Source of the DNA: Mesobacillus sp. S13
GTDB taxonomy: Bacteria; Bacillota; Bacilli; Bacillales; Cytobacillaceae
Assembly: GCF_020422885.1 (NCBI RefSeq)
Contig: NZ_CP084622.1
Span: forward strand, 3,925,001 to 3,989,000
DNA length: 64,000 bases
Reading direction: 5' to 3'
The translations under genes and the position numbers were made by a program. A model generated the notes under the pieces. The model did no database searches and was not told where the DNA came from. It worked only from the letters and a program-made list of their open reading frames with translations. Below, one piece after another: positions 34,159 through 41,732 of this stretch; position 1 is the first letter of the stretch; each line of letters starts with the position of its first letter.

Positions 34159-35748
34159 ATGAATAAAATCTTGAAAATGTCAGCATTCGCACTACTGTCA
34201 ATTTCTCTTACTGCCTGCTCTGAAGCTGCAGTAAAAAATGCATCTCTTGATGATGTAAACAAAAAGGATCTTCCACCGATCCATGAAGACTATTCATCAA
34301 ACTGGTGGAAAGACCAGCCGAACGGGAACGCAGATACCGATACAGATTGGGACGGAGAAGGCTGGATCCTCTCATCCAATGAAGTTAGTAACGGTGTTGC
34401 CATCGCAGATATCAAAACTGGTAACGTGGTCAAATACTTTCAAAGCTCAGGTACTCCCCACCACGTTCATTTAAACAAAGAGCAGACATGGGCTTTTGCG
34501 ACACAACGTTATGGAACAAGCGTTTTAGCCATTAATATGGAGACACTCGAGTCCCATAACATCGATTTTCCAGGCTTTGAAGATGCACCTGCTCCGCAGC
34601 ATATGACGATGTCAATGGACGGCAAGTATGCTTTCACTTCTCTGAATGGTGTAGGAGCTGTCGGAATGATTGACGCCAACACGGCAGAATTAGTGAAAGT
34701 GTTCAAAGACGTTGGTAAAAAGCCAAGGGATTTGAACGTCACTCCTGACGGCAAAAAACTGTTTGTCAGCTTGCAGGCAGAATCGTTCATCACTGTCATA
34801 GACATCGAAACAGGTGATATGAGGTACCTTGAAAGAACAGAGACTGACTACGGAAAAGGTACAGGTTCGGGTCTCGACATGTCAAATGACGGCAAACTCG
34901 TTGCTGTTTCCAATACAGCTGACAATGAAGTTGCCCTTTATGATGCAGAGACTGAGAAGCTTCTTAAAAAATTTGGCGATATCCCTAAACCAGTTAATGT
35001 TAGCTTCATGGGTGATACTTACGATTTAGTTACAGGAAACCGTAATGATGGTTCAATTTCCATCATCGATGCAGACAAATTGAAGTTCGTCAAAACCATC
35101 AAGACAGGTCCTGGGACGAACATCCCTTACCTCGGTCCAGACGGACATTGGTATACTTCACAGAATGGTGCCGGTTATTTAACTGTTATGGATCCGGAAG
35201 ACAACTATAAAATTGTCAGGAAAATCTGGGGTGTCCAGAATATCCACTGGCTCGCTTGGAGTCCAGATGGCAGCATGATGTTTGGTTCTAACTGGGGAGA
35301 CAAAACCCTCACAAAAATTGATTTGACAAAGAAGAAGGATTTCAGACAGACAATTCCTGTTGGTTTGAATCCAAACGGAATCGCAATCAAGACAAATGTT
35401 CCTAAAGACCAGCTTGTAAAATATCAGAAAGAAATTAATGCAGAAGAAGCGAACAGAATCAAGAAAGCTTCAACTCTTGTATTCCCTGACGCGAGAAATA
35501 TCAATGAAGAAGCGTTCCTTGGAACTTGCTTACAGTGCCACGATATTGGCCGTATCATGAGAAACAACAGTAAAGGATCTGAGGCATGGACTTCAGTTGT
35601 AGACCGCATGAAAGGGAACGGAGCAAAAATGACCGATGAACAAAGACAGCAAATCATCGATTACCTTGCTTCCGATGAGCATAAGTCGCTTTCCATCCAA
35701 ACAGAACTGGAAATGGAACTGGCTGAACAAAATAAGGATAAAGAATAA
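34159..35748 (+). CDS. Beta-propeller / cytochrome c lipoprotein (cytochrome d1-like propeller)
   Basis: A 529-residue exported lipoprotein. The signal peptide ends in SLTACSE (lipidated Cys near residue 20). A seven- or eight-bladed propeller of the YncE/heme-d1-like class spans about residues 60-410, with repeated blades such as VGMIDANTAELVKVFKDVGKKPRDLNVTPDGKKLFVS read in parts. A C-terminal c-type cytochrome has CLQCH at residues 457-461 and DRMKGNGAKMTDEQRQQIIDYL behind it. Architecture recalls NirN/NirF or cd1 nitrite reductase, but the heme is C-terminal and d1 ligands are not established. ATG at 34159 follows AAGCGAGGTGAG. It is the last gene of the cbb3 operon. Confidence 0.8.
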   Translation: MNKILKMSAFALLSISLTACSEAAVKNASLDDVNKKDLPPIHEDYSSNWWKDQPNGNADTDTDWDGEGWILSSNEVSNGVAIADIKTGNVVKYFQSSGTPHHVHLNKEQTWAFATQRYGTSVLAINMETLESHNIDFPGFEDAPAPQHMTMSMDGKYAFTSLNGVGAVGMIDANTAELVKVFKDVGKKPRDLNVTPDGKKLFVSLQAESFITVIDIETGDMRYLERTETDYGKGTGSGLDMSNDGKLVAVSNTADNEVALYDAETEKLLKKFGDIPKPVNVSFMGDTYDLVTGNRNDGSISIIDADKLKFVKTIKTGPGTNIPYLGPDGHWYTSQNGAGYLTVMDPEDNYKIVRKIWGVQNIHWLAWSPDGSMMFGSNWGDKTLTKIDLTKKKDFRQTIPVGLNPNGIAIKTNVPKDQLVKYQKEINAEEANRIKKASTLVFPDARNINEEAFLGTCLQCHDIGRIMRNNSKGSEAWTSVVDRMKGNGAKMTDEQRQQIIDYLASDEHKSLSIQTELEMELAEQNKDKE

Positions 35749-35789
35749 CAAGAAAGCTGCAGCGAAGTATACCATTGCTGCGATAAAGA

Positions 35790-35828
35790 AAAATCCTAAT
35801 GCTTCTCAACAGGAAGCATTAGGATTTT
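35790..35828. terminator. Bidirectional terminator between propeller cytochrome and LysR gene
   Basis: A 16-bp perfect stem AAAATCCTAATGCTTC / GAAGCATTAGGATTTT with a seven-base loop; it overlaps the stop of the LysR gene. Confidence 0.92.
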
Positions 35829-36708
35829 CATCTAATTTCCTTATATAGTCCCATAATCTCTCATGAAGATTAGATTTGAACTGTTTATCCTTCCTTAACA
35901 GGAAGAATGGACGAAAACGATCCCTGTCTTTGAACGGACTGACCCTAATCTGTGTTGAATGAATTTCAGGACAAATAGCCAGTTTGGAGAAGACAGCGAC
36001 ACCAAGCCCGTTTTTAACACCTTCTTTGATGAGGGTATTGCTATTATACACAAGGACAGATTTCGGCTGGATATTCAACCCTTTCCATAAGTCCAGTGTT
36101 GCCTGCCTCATCGCACAGCCTGGTTCCCTGATCAGCCAGGTCATTTCTTCGAGCTTTGCAGGATCCTGGTTTTCTGGGTCTACCCTGAGCTGTGGAGAAA
36201 CACCAAGAACGAGCAAGTCATCATAAAACTCATGAGAAATAAAGTCATACCGGCCAGCTTGTCCCTCGACAAGAGCAAGATCAATTTCCGATGCATACAG
36301 TAAGTCTGTGATATGAACAGATGTACCGATAGTAATTTGGATTTGGTCGCTTGTTATATCAGGATTTAGCTTTATGAAATCCTGTATCATTTTCGAGATC
36401 ATGCATTCACCGATCGTATTGCTGCAGCCAATCTTGATTGTTTGGCTGGAATCTCCTTCTGCAAGGATATTTTCCAGTTTTTCATTCAATGCGATCAACT
36501 GCTGGCCATGTTCATATAATCTTTTGCCGGCTTCTGATAATTTGATTTTACGATTGGCCCTAATGAATAACTGTTTATTATAATAAGCCTCTAACTGGCT
36601 GATTTGATGGCTAACGGCGGGTTGTGAAAGGTTCAGCATCTTACCTGCCTGGGAGAAGCTCTCATATTTTGCGGCAGCAATGAAAGTCTTTAAGTGTTCC
36701 AAATTCAA
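35806..36708 (-). CDS. LysR-family transcriptional regulator
   Basis: A 300-residue DNA-binding regulator. The N-terminal HTH (MNLEHLKTFIAAAKYESFSQAGKMLNLSQPAVSHQISQLE, read as pieces) is typical of the family, followed by the effector domain with a conserved IKIGCSNTIGECM start near residue 90 and periplasmic-binding-protein fold. The ligand is unknown. It is divergent from the small gene at 36751 and convergent with the cbb3 operon. CysL-like members are possible given the sulfur context, but this is a guess. Confidence 0.9.
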   Translation of the reverse strand: MNLEHLKTFIAAAKYESFSQAGKMLNLSQPAVSHQISQLEAYYNKQLFIRANRKIKLSEAGKRLYEHGQQLIALNEKLENILAEGDSSQTIKIGCSNTIGECMISKMIQDFIKLNPDITSDQIQITIGTSVHITDLLYASEIDLALVEGQAGRYDFISHEFYDDLLVLGVSPQLRVDPENQDPAKLEEMTWLIREPGCAMRQATLDLWKGLNIQPKSVLVYNSNTLIKEGVKNGLGVAVFSKLAICPEIHSTQIRVSPFKDRDRFRPFFLLRKDKQFKSNLHERLWDYIRKLDENPNASC

Positions 36709-36750
36709 TATGATCGCACTCCTTTATACTTTAGAAATGGAGGGAATAAA

Positions 36751-36936
36751 ATGAAAAAAGTAGATATCGTCATTACCGTTCTTGTATTATCTGTCTTTAT
36801 CTTCGGCTTGATGTACTTTACCAAAGATGATTCCGTCACTTATCGCGATGTTAAGTTTGAAATCGCCTCACTGGCCATTTTATCCACTGTGTCCCTGTTC
36901 ACCTATTTCGGTATCAGAAGAAATTTAAATCATTAA
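36751..36936 (+). CDS. Small two-TM membrane protein of unknown function
   Basis: A 61-residue protein with two hydrophobic segments (IVITVLVLSVFIFGLMYF at about 5-22 and FEIASLAILSTVSLFTYFGI at about 36-55), starting MKKVD and ending RRNLNH. ATG at 36751 follows GGAGGGAATAAA; a longer frame from 36694 has no ribosome site. I do not recognise a family. It is divergent from the LysR gene across 42 bp, so LysR may control it. Confidence 0.65.
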   Translation: MKKVDIVITVLVLSVFIFGLMYFTKDDSVTYRDVKFEIASLAILSTVSLFTYFGIRRNLNH

Positions 36937-36993
36937 TTGGTATTATACCATACGGGGTTTAAGTTTGTGATAGAAAAATATAGTTGAGGATAG

Positions 36994-37018
36994 CCTAGGA
37001 GAACTCCTAGGTTTTTTT
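36994..37018 (+). terminator. Terminator of the small two-TM gene
   Basis: Stem CCTAGGAG / CTCCTAGG with an AA centre followed by seven T, 58 bp beyond the stop codon. Confidence 0.9.
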
Positions 37019-37053
37019 AATATCAGAATTTATATCATTTAAACTTAGAGAAT

Positions 37054-37177
37054 TGTCCAGACCAGCGCCTAGCCAGTTTTCATCCCCGAGATTGCTTCCT
37101 CGAGTATCTTGCGAGAAGCATCAGCTTTGAGCAGCTCGAGACGTTTGTCGGGGCTGACCAAGGCGCTAGCGCTTTTC
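37054..37177. repeat. Interspersed repeat-like element with AGCGCC ends
   Basis: The segment starts near TTGTCCAGACCAGCGCC and ends at AAGGCGCTAGCGCTTTT. Inside, CCCCGAG pairs with TCGGGG across CTCGAG. Bacillaceae genomes carry many copies of repeats of this style (a CTCGAG core with GCGCC/GGCGC ends and TCGGGGCTGACCAAGGCGC). Only this copy is in the window, so membership is inferred from recollection of the family and not shown here. Confidence 0.5.
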
Positions 37178-37291
37178 TTATGTTCCATGAAGCAGTATAC
37201 TAGCAATCAAAAAGAAGTAAATAGCACAGCCTGAAAAAGCGAGAGAATAAAATTGAAACTTAACAACAGTCATTATACAATAAAACACATA

Positions 37292-37307
37292 ATACCAACA
37301 TGGGTAT
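37292..37307. promoter_or_regulatory. CsoR/CstR-like operator upstream of ccdA
   Basis: ATACCAACATGGGTAT has the same ATACC-N5-GGGTAT design as the yrk operator at 30043. It lies 75 bp before ccdA. TATAAT at 37347-37352 is a probable -10, so the operator is upstream of the -35 or at its edge. Confidence 0.55.
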
Positions 37308-37381
37308 TACTTCTTTATTCTTCATTAAAACTTAACAAATACATCATATAATAGATACTAGAAAAGGAGTGACTACTTATA

Positions 37382-38095
37382 ATGACAGATATCGGGTTAT
37401 TTTTTGCCTTTACTGCTGGAATTTTATCATTTTTCTCACCATGTGTTTTCCCTCTCCTTCCTGCTTACATAACTCATTTGACTGGCGGAAAGATTGAGGG
37501 CTCAAAAGTTGCAGTCGATCGCGCAACACTTTTCACTCGTTCTTTTGGTTTTATTGTCGGGTTTAGCCTGATTTTTATCGTCATGGGCGCGTCGGCCTCT
37601 TTCCTTGGACAGGTATTTGCCAATTACCGGACAATCGTCATGCAAATCGCTGGATTGCTGATCATCATTTTCGGACTGCAGATGGCCGGCCTGCTGAACA
37701 TTAAATTTCTGATGATGGAGAAAAAAGTCCATTCCGATACGAAATCGAAAGGCGCTTTCAGTTCTGTATTCCTTGGAATGGCGTTCGCGAGCGGATGGTC
37801 ACCTTGTGTCGGACTTGCACTCTCCTCCATCCTGCTTTTAGCGAGTTCTTCCGATACTTTATACCAGGGAATGTATCTGCTGACTTCATATTCTCTTGGA
37901 ATGGCCGTTCCTTTCCTGATCATATCTTTTGTTATTTCTTATTCTTTGAAAGCAATCAAGAAGATCAACAAATATCTATCTAAGCTCGCACTCGTGAATG
38001 GTATGATCATGGTTGGAATGGGCTTCCTCGTCCTTTCCGGCCAAATGCAAAAAATAAGCGCCTGGCTGTCTGCTTACAGCTTATTCGGATTTTAG
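37382..38095 (+). CDS. ccdA: Cytochrome c biogenesis protein CcdA (thiol-disulfide membrane carrier)
   Basis: A 237-residue six-TM DsbD-type protein that carries reducing equivalents across the membrane. Its two active cysteines lie in FFSPCVFPLLPAYI (about residue 23) and GWSPCVGLALSSIL (about residue 140), the family hallmark. Reduced CcdA recharges ResA-like thioredoxins for cytochrome c maturation; a ResA-like gene ends this cluster. ATG at 37382 follows AAAAGGAGTG. First gene of the cluster ccdA-RR-HK-osmC-(membrane)-resA. Confidence 0.93.
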   Translation: MTDIGLFFAFTAGILSFFSPCVFPLLPAYITHLTGGKIEGSKVAVDRATLFTRSFGFIVGFSLIFIVMGASASFLGQVFANYRTIVMQIAGLLIIIFGLQMAGLLNIKFLMMEKKVHSDTKSKGAFSSVFLGMAFASGWSPCVGLALSSILLLASSSDTLYQGMYLLTSYSLGMAVPFLIISFVISYSLKAIKKINKYLSKLALVNGMIMVGMGFLVLSGQMQKISAWLSAYSLFGF

Positions 38096-38155
38096 AATCC
38101 TGCTGTAGCTCTTCAAAATGCTGATTCAAGGCAATGTCAAGGAGTGACCTGTGCT

Positions 38156-38851
38156 ATGAGGCAAGAACTGATTGGCAAAAGTGTACTGGTTGTCGAAGAT
38201 GATCCTAAAATCCGTACGCTTGTAAAAATTTATTTAACGAATGAAGGCTACGAGGTCCTGGAAGCGGACAATGGGATTGCCGCACAGGAAATGATTGAAA
38301 AATATGATCCTTGCATCCTGATCCTTGACCTTATGCTCCCAGGCAAGAGCGGTGAGGAGATTTGCCTCTGGCTGCGTAATGACCTGGAAAGTATGATGCC
38401 TGTCATCATGCTGACAGCAAAAGCTTCTGAAAAAAGCATGATTGAAGGCTTTAAGCTCGGTGCCGATGATTATGTCGTAAAACCTTTCAGTCCTGCCGAG
38501 TTGATGGTCAGGATAGAAGCGGTGCTAAGAAGGACGGCAAGCCGTTGCGGAAAGCTGACTTTTACCGGACTAACTATTAAACCCGCTAAAGGGCAGGCAA
38601 TGGTCAATGGCGAAGCACTCGATTTGACCAATTTTGAGTTCAGGCTTCTCCACATGTTCATGCAGCATCCCGGCCAAATCCTGTCGAGGGCGCAAATACT
38701 TGACACTATCTATGAAAACAGCGAAAAGGCCGTCACGGAGCGGACGATCGATGTGCATATCAAGAACCTCCGGGAAAAAATCAAAGAAAAAACGCCGAAA
38801 GATTATATTCAGACAGTAAGAGGGATGGGGTATAAATTTGCGGCGAATTAA
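38156..38851 (+). CDS. OmpR/PhoB-family response regulator
   Basis: A 231-residue regulator. Receiver domain residues 1-120 have the acidic pair EDD, phospho-Asp in LILDLMLPG and Lys in VVKPFSP. A winged helix follows (LTNFEFRLLHMFMQHPGQILSRAQ, VTERTIDVHIKNLREKI). I take ATG at 38156; GTG at 38144 is a weaker alternative. AAGGAG lies 11 bases before ATG. It is followed by its kinase with a 14-bp overlap. It lies 60 bp after ccdA, so thiol-redox sensing is plausible but not shown. Confidence 0.9.
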   Translation: MRQELIGKSVLVVEDDPKIRTLVKIYLTNEGYEVLEADNGIAAQEMIEKYDPCILILDLMLPGKSGEEICLWLRNDLESMMPVIMLTAKASEKSMIEGFKLGADDYVVKPFSPAELMVRIEAVLRRTASRCGKLTFTGLTIKPAKGQAMVNGEALDLTNFEFRLLHMFMQHPGQILSRAQILDTIYENSEKAVTERTIDVHIKNLREKIKEKTPKDYIQTVRGMGYKFAAN

Positions 38852-39905
38852 AAGGATCACGAACTTGTTATTATCGAAGCTGGTTGCCGTCAATAGCATC
38901 GTCATCCTCCTGGTCATCATGCTTGCAGGAATATCAGTAAAAGATTATGCCTGCTTTCTTGTTAACCATGAACAAGTGACCGGCGCGCAGCTTGTTGATA
39001 CATTGAATTCATTTCTTATAAAAGTAAGCATCATCGCTTTTATCGCAGCAGGGCTTTTGCATTATTTTTCAGTCAGGAAGATTGTGAACCCTGTGAAAGC
39101 AATGGCAGCTGCTGCAAATCAAGTTAAAGCAGGTAAAATCCCGCCGAAAATCGATGTTCCTGCAAGCGGGGAACTAGGTGAACTCATAACAAGCTTTAAT
39201 GCCATGACAGAGACACTTTCTGTAGTCCAATTAAGGCGAGAAGAAATGTTAAGGGATATCGCCCATGAATTAAGGACCCCGCTGACGAATATCAATGGCT
39301 ACCTTGAAGCACTCCATAATGGTGTATTGACGGGGGACAGGGAGCTCTTCGGCTCTCTTTTGGATGAATCCAAGAGGATTACAAGGATTGTTGACCTGAT
39401 CACTGAGCTAGATGCCTGGAGCCAGGAGTCACAATTTCCGGAGAAGCAGTTTGAAGAATTGGACATAAAACAGGTTTTGGCCGAATCAATTGCGGCCTTC
39501 CACCTCAAGCTGTCGGGCAGGTTCGAGTCATTCAGCCAGCAAATCGAACATGCTACGGTTGTTGGCCATAAGGATGGCTTGAAGCAAGTTCTGGCCAATC
39601 TGCTCCAGAATATCATCGATTATGATAGCGGAGGTCACCTTGATATTAAGGGACAGCTTGATGCTGAAGGATACAGGATTACTTTTACCCATGAAGGAAC
39701 GTATATTGATCCAGATAAAAAAGAGCTTATTTTCGAGCGGTTTTACAGGCTTGAAGAATCGCGGAGCACAAAAGCGGAGGGTGCCGGACTCGGACTGGCC
39801 ATCGCCAAAAGCGTCATCAGCGCACATGATGGGAAAATCGGCCTTGATACAGATGCGCATCAGCACTCATTCTGGATCAGCCTGCCAACTCGTTCCAATT
39901 CTTAA
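38838..39905 (+). CDS. Sensor histidine kinase
   Basis: A 355-residue membrane kinase. TM1 is residues 14-32 and TM2 about 55-77, with only a short extracytoplasmic segment containing one Cys. HAMP follows, then HisKA with RDIAHELRTPLTNINGYLEAL (His near residue 142) and HATPase with NLLQNIIDYDSGGH (N box) and AEGAGLGLAIAKSVI (G2). The G1 box THEGTYIDPDKKELIFERFYR is degenerate. TTG at 38838 begins the gene and overlaps the regulator. Signal unknown. Confidence 0.88.
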   Translation: MRRIKRITNLLLSKLVAVNSIVILLVIMLAGISVKDYACFLVNHEQVTGAQLVDTLNSFLIKVSIIAFIAAGLLHYFSVRKIVNPVKAMAAAANQVKAGKIPPKIDVPASGELGELITSFNAMTETLSVVQLRREEMLRDIAHELRTPLTNINGYLEALHNGVLTGDRELFGSLLDESKRITRIVDLITELDAWSQESQFPEKQFEELDIKQVLAESIAAFHLKLSGRFESFSQQIEHATVVGHKDGLKQVLANLLQNIIDYDSGGHLDIKGQLDAEGYRITFTHEGTYIDPDKKELIFERFYRLEESRSTKAEGAGLGLAIAKSVISAHDGKIGLDTDAHQHSFWISLPTRSNS

Positions 39906-39972
39906 TCAATCCTTAACAATACGATTGCATACTGATCAGTAAATGTAGTTTTGTATTGAAGGAGAGATTTTC

Positions 39973-40386
39973 ATGGAATTTACTTATTATAATGAAAAAC
40001 TGATCGGACAATTAGAATACGGGTTCCTTCCAATTTCCCCGAATACTGAGATGGGCTACAGGCCTATGGAACTTTTCGTATCTTCATTGACTGGGTGCAG
40101 TACCTCGGTACTGGCAAATATTCTTGAGAAGAAGAGAATAGACTATAAAAGAATGGACGTCATAGTGTCAGCAATCCGAAACACCGAAGAGGTAAACCGG
40201 ATTGAACAGCTGACCTTCAATGTGGCCGTCCAGACAGACACAGAGGATAAGCAAAAGCAAGCTGAGAAGATTGCCGGCCTTGTCCTCAAAAACTGCGGCA
40301 TGATCCAATCTGTCATCGGAAGCATCGACATCCACTATCAGATTGAGTTCACGCCAGATCAGCCAAAAAAAGGTGATGTTGCTTGA
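39973..40386 (+). CDS. OsmC family protein
   Basis: A 137-residue cytoplasmic protein. The OsmC/Ohr-type active region MELFVSSLTGCSTSVLANILEKKRIDYK has one Cys near residue 42. In place of the second Ohr cysteine, NCGMIQSVIGSI contains a C-G near residue 115. The family has peroxidase or thiol-related functions. Ribosome site GAAGGAGAG lies before ATG at 39973. It lies within the thiol-redox cluster and its stop overlaps the next start. Confidence 0.85.
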   Translation: MEFTYYNEKLIGQLEYGFLPISPNTEMGYRPMELFVSSLTGCSTSVLANILEKKRIDYKRMDVIVSAIRNTEEVNRIEQLTFNVAVQTDTEDKQKQAEKIAGLVLKNCGMIQSVIGSIDIHYQIEFTPDQPKKGDVA

Positions 40387-40994
40387 ATTATATAACGATT
40401 GGCAGGTTCACGCTGCCGGCAGATTTGCTTGCCGCGTTTGCTGCCATTTTTATTGGAGCCCTGATTTATCGGGCAAGGGAGAAAAAGAGCATAGGAGACT
40501 GGTATTGGAATAGCTTCTTCATCTATATAGCGATTTACAAGCTTAGCTATGCCGTTTTAAATTTTAAGATGTTCCTGGATACTCCCTTCTCCCTCCTTTA
40601 TTTCAACGGAGGTACGGAAGGCCAGATTCTTGCTTTTGCAGGCATTTCAATCTACTTATATTTGATTTCAAGGAAAAAGGAGAACCTGGTTTTTGTACCT
40701 GAATATCTGCCAGGCTACTTCCTTTTCTTCCTTCTCTATTGGACTGGATTATTCGCGTTTTCAGAGGATTTCATTGCCGCTGGAGTACAGGCCATCCTAT
40801 TCATTGTCTTTGCCGGGATTTATTTTAAAAGAATGGAACTAAACACGGAATATGCGATACTATTCCTGATGGTGGAGGCTCTGATTCTCAGCCTTTTTTC
40901 CGATTTACTTGCAGTAGAGAATCTGCTGATTTTCGCACTAGGAATTTACTTAATCATGTTTCAGCGTTTTAAAAAGGAGGATGCTCAGCATTGA
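40383..40994 (+). CDS. Multi-pass membrane protein of the thiol-redox cluster
   Basis: A 203-residue membrane protein with about six TM segments, starting at TTG 40383 within the stop codon of osmC. It has a charged RAREKKSIGDWYWNSF stretch after TM1 and no obvious catalytic motif or cysteine pair. It is not a confident family hit for me. Its 4-base overlap with osmC and with the ResA gene (TTG at 40991) shows strong translational coupling, so it likely takes part in the same membrane redox process. Confidence 0.75.
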   Translation: MNYITIGRFTLPADLLAAFAAIFIGALIYRAREKKSIGDWYWNSFFIYIAIYKLSYAVLNFKMFLDTPFSLLYFNGGTEGQILAFAGISIYLYLISRKKENLVFVPEYLPGYFLFFLLYWTGLFAFSEDFIAAGVQAILFIVFAGIYFKRMELNTEYAILFLMVEALILSLFSDLLAVENLLIFALGIYLIMFQRFKKEDAQH

Positions 40995-41578
40995 ATAAAA
41001 ATCTTTTATCATTCGCGATTTTAGCATTGGCTGTCGTCATTTTGATCGTGAATATCTGGAAACCAGGGGCGACCGAGGGCGAAAAGGATACAACAGCACC
41101 AACAGGTGATTCCGTTGAAACGACCGAGGATATTCCGGGCGCTAAGCTGTCTTCATTGCGAGAAGGCGCAGAGGCACCTGACTTCGAACTCAATACGCTT
41201 GAGGGTGAGAGCATCAAGCTGTCTGATTACCGGGGCAAAAAAGTGATCCTGAACTTCTGGGCTACATGGTGCCCTCCATGTAAAGCCGAAATGCCGCATA
41301 TGCAAAATTTCTATGAAGACTATAATGACCAGGGCGTTGAAATTCTAGCCGTCAACCTGACGAACATGGATAAAGGCGAGGAAGAAGTCCAAAAATTCGT
41401 CGATGAATATGGGTTGACCTTCCCAATTCCGATGGATGAAGAAGGATTCGCCGGAACCACCTATCAGGCATTTACGATCCCAACAAGCTACATCCTCGAC
41501 GAAAACGGAGTAATTACGAAAAAAATCGTCGGCCCGATGGACGAGAATATGATGAAGGACCTTACTGGGGTTAAATAG
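40991..41578 (+). CDS. ResA/TlpA-like membrane-anchored thioredoxin
   Basis: A 195-residue thiol-disulfide oxidoreductase. Residues 1-23 form an N-terminal TM anchor, followed by an acidic linker and a thioredoxin fold with the active site FWATWCPPCKAEMP (about residues 93-102) and IPTSYILDENG (cis-Pro region). It faces outside and reduces the CxxCH cysteines of apocytochrome c, taking electrons from CcdA. TTG at 40991 has AAGGAGG upstream. This matches the CcdA role and the c-type cytochromes of the nearby cbb3 operon. Confidence 0.88.
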   Translation: MNKNLLSFAILALAVVILIVNIWKPGATEGEKDTTAPTGDSVETTEDIPGAKLSSLREGAEAPDFELNTLEGESIKLSDYRGKKVILNFWATWCPPCKAEMPHMQNFYEDYNDQGVEILAVNLTNMDKGEEEVQKFVDEYGLTFPIPMDEEGFAGTTYQAFTIPTSYILDENGVITKKIVGPMDENMMKDLTGVK

Positions 41579-41579
41579 G

Positions 41580-41607
41580 AAAGTCACGGCTGGGAGCCGT
41601 GACTTTT
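41580..41607 (+). terminator. Terminator of the ccdA-resA cluster
   Basis: Stem AAAGTCACGGCT / AGCCGTGACTTTT with a GGG loop, followed by TTTTT. Confidence 0.9.
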
Positions 41608-41628
41608 TTGATTGGTTTTTGGTTTTTA

Positions 41629-41718
41629 TGGACATTTTGGCGTTGGGTTTCCTCTGAAATGTCCATTAAACCTTATTTCTTGGACATTTTGATGCTGCTC
41701 CGCCTCTGAAATGTCCAA
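41629..41718. repeat. Two-unit direct repeat with GGACATTT/AAATGTCC dyads, 52-bp spacing
   Basis: The first unit TGGACATTTTGG...GAAATGTCCA spans 41629-41665, and the second TGGACATTTTGA...GAAATGTCCA spans 41681-41717. Starts are 52 bp apart, both followed by AATAAACC or TTAAACC. Each could form a hairpin with an eight- or nine-bp stem. It lies between two convergent genes. Confidence 0.75.
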
Positions 41719-41732
41719 TAAACCAATGCATT

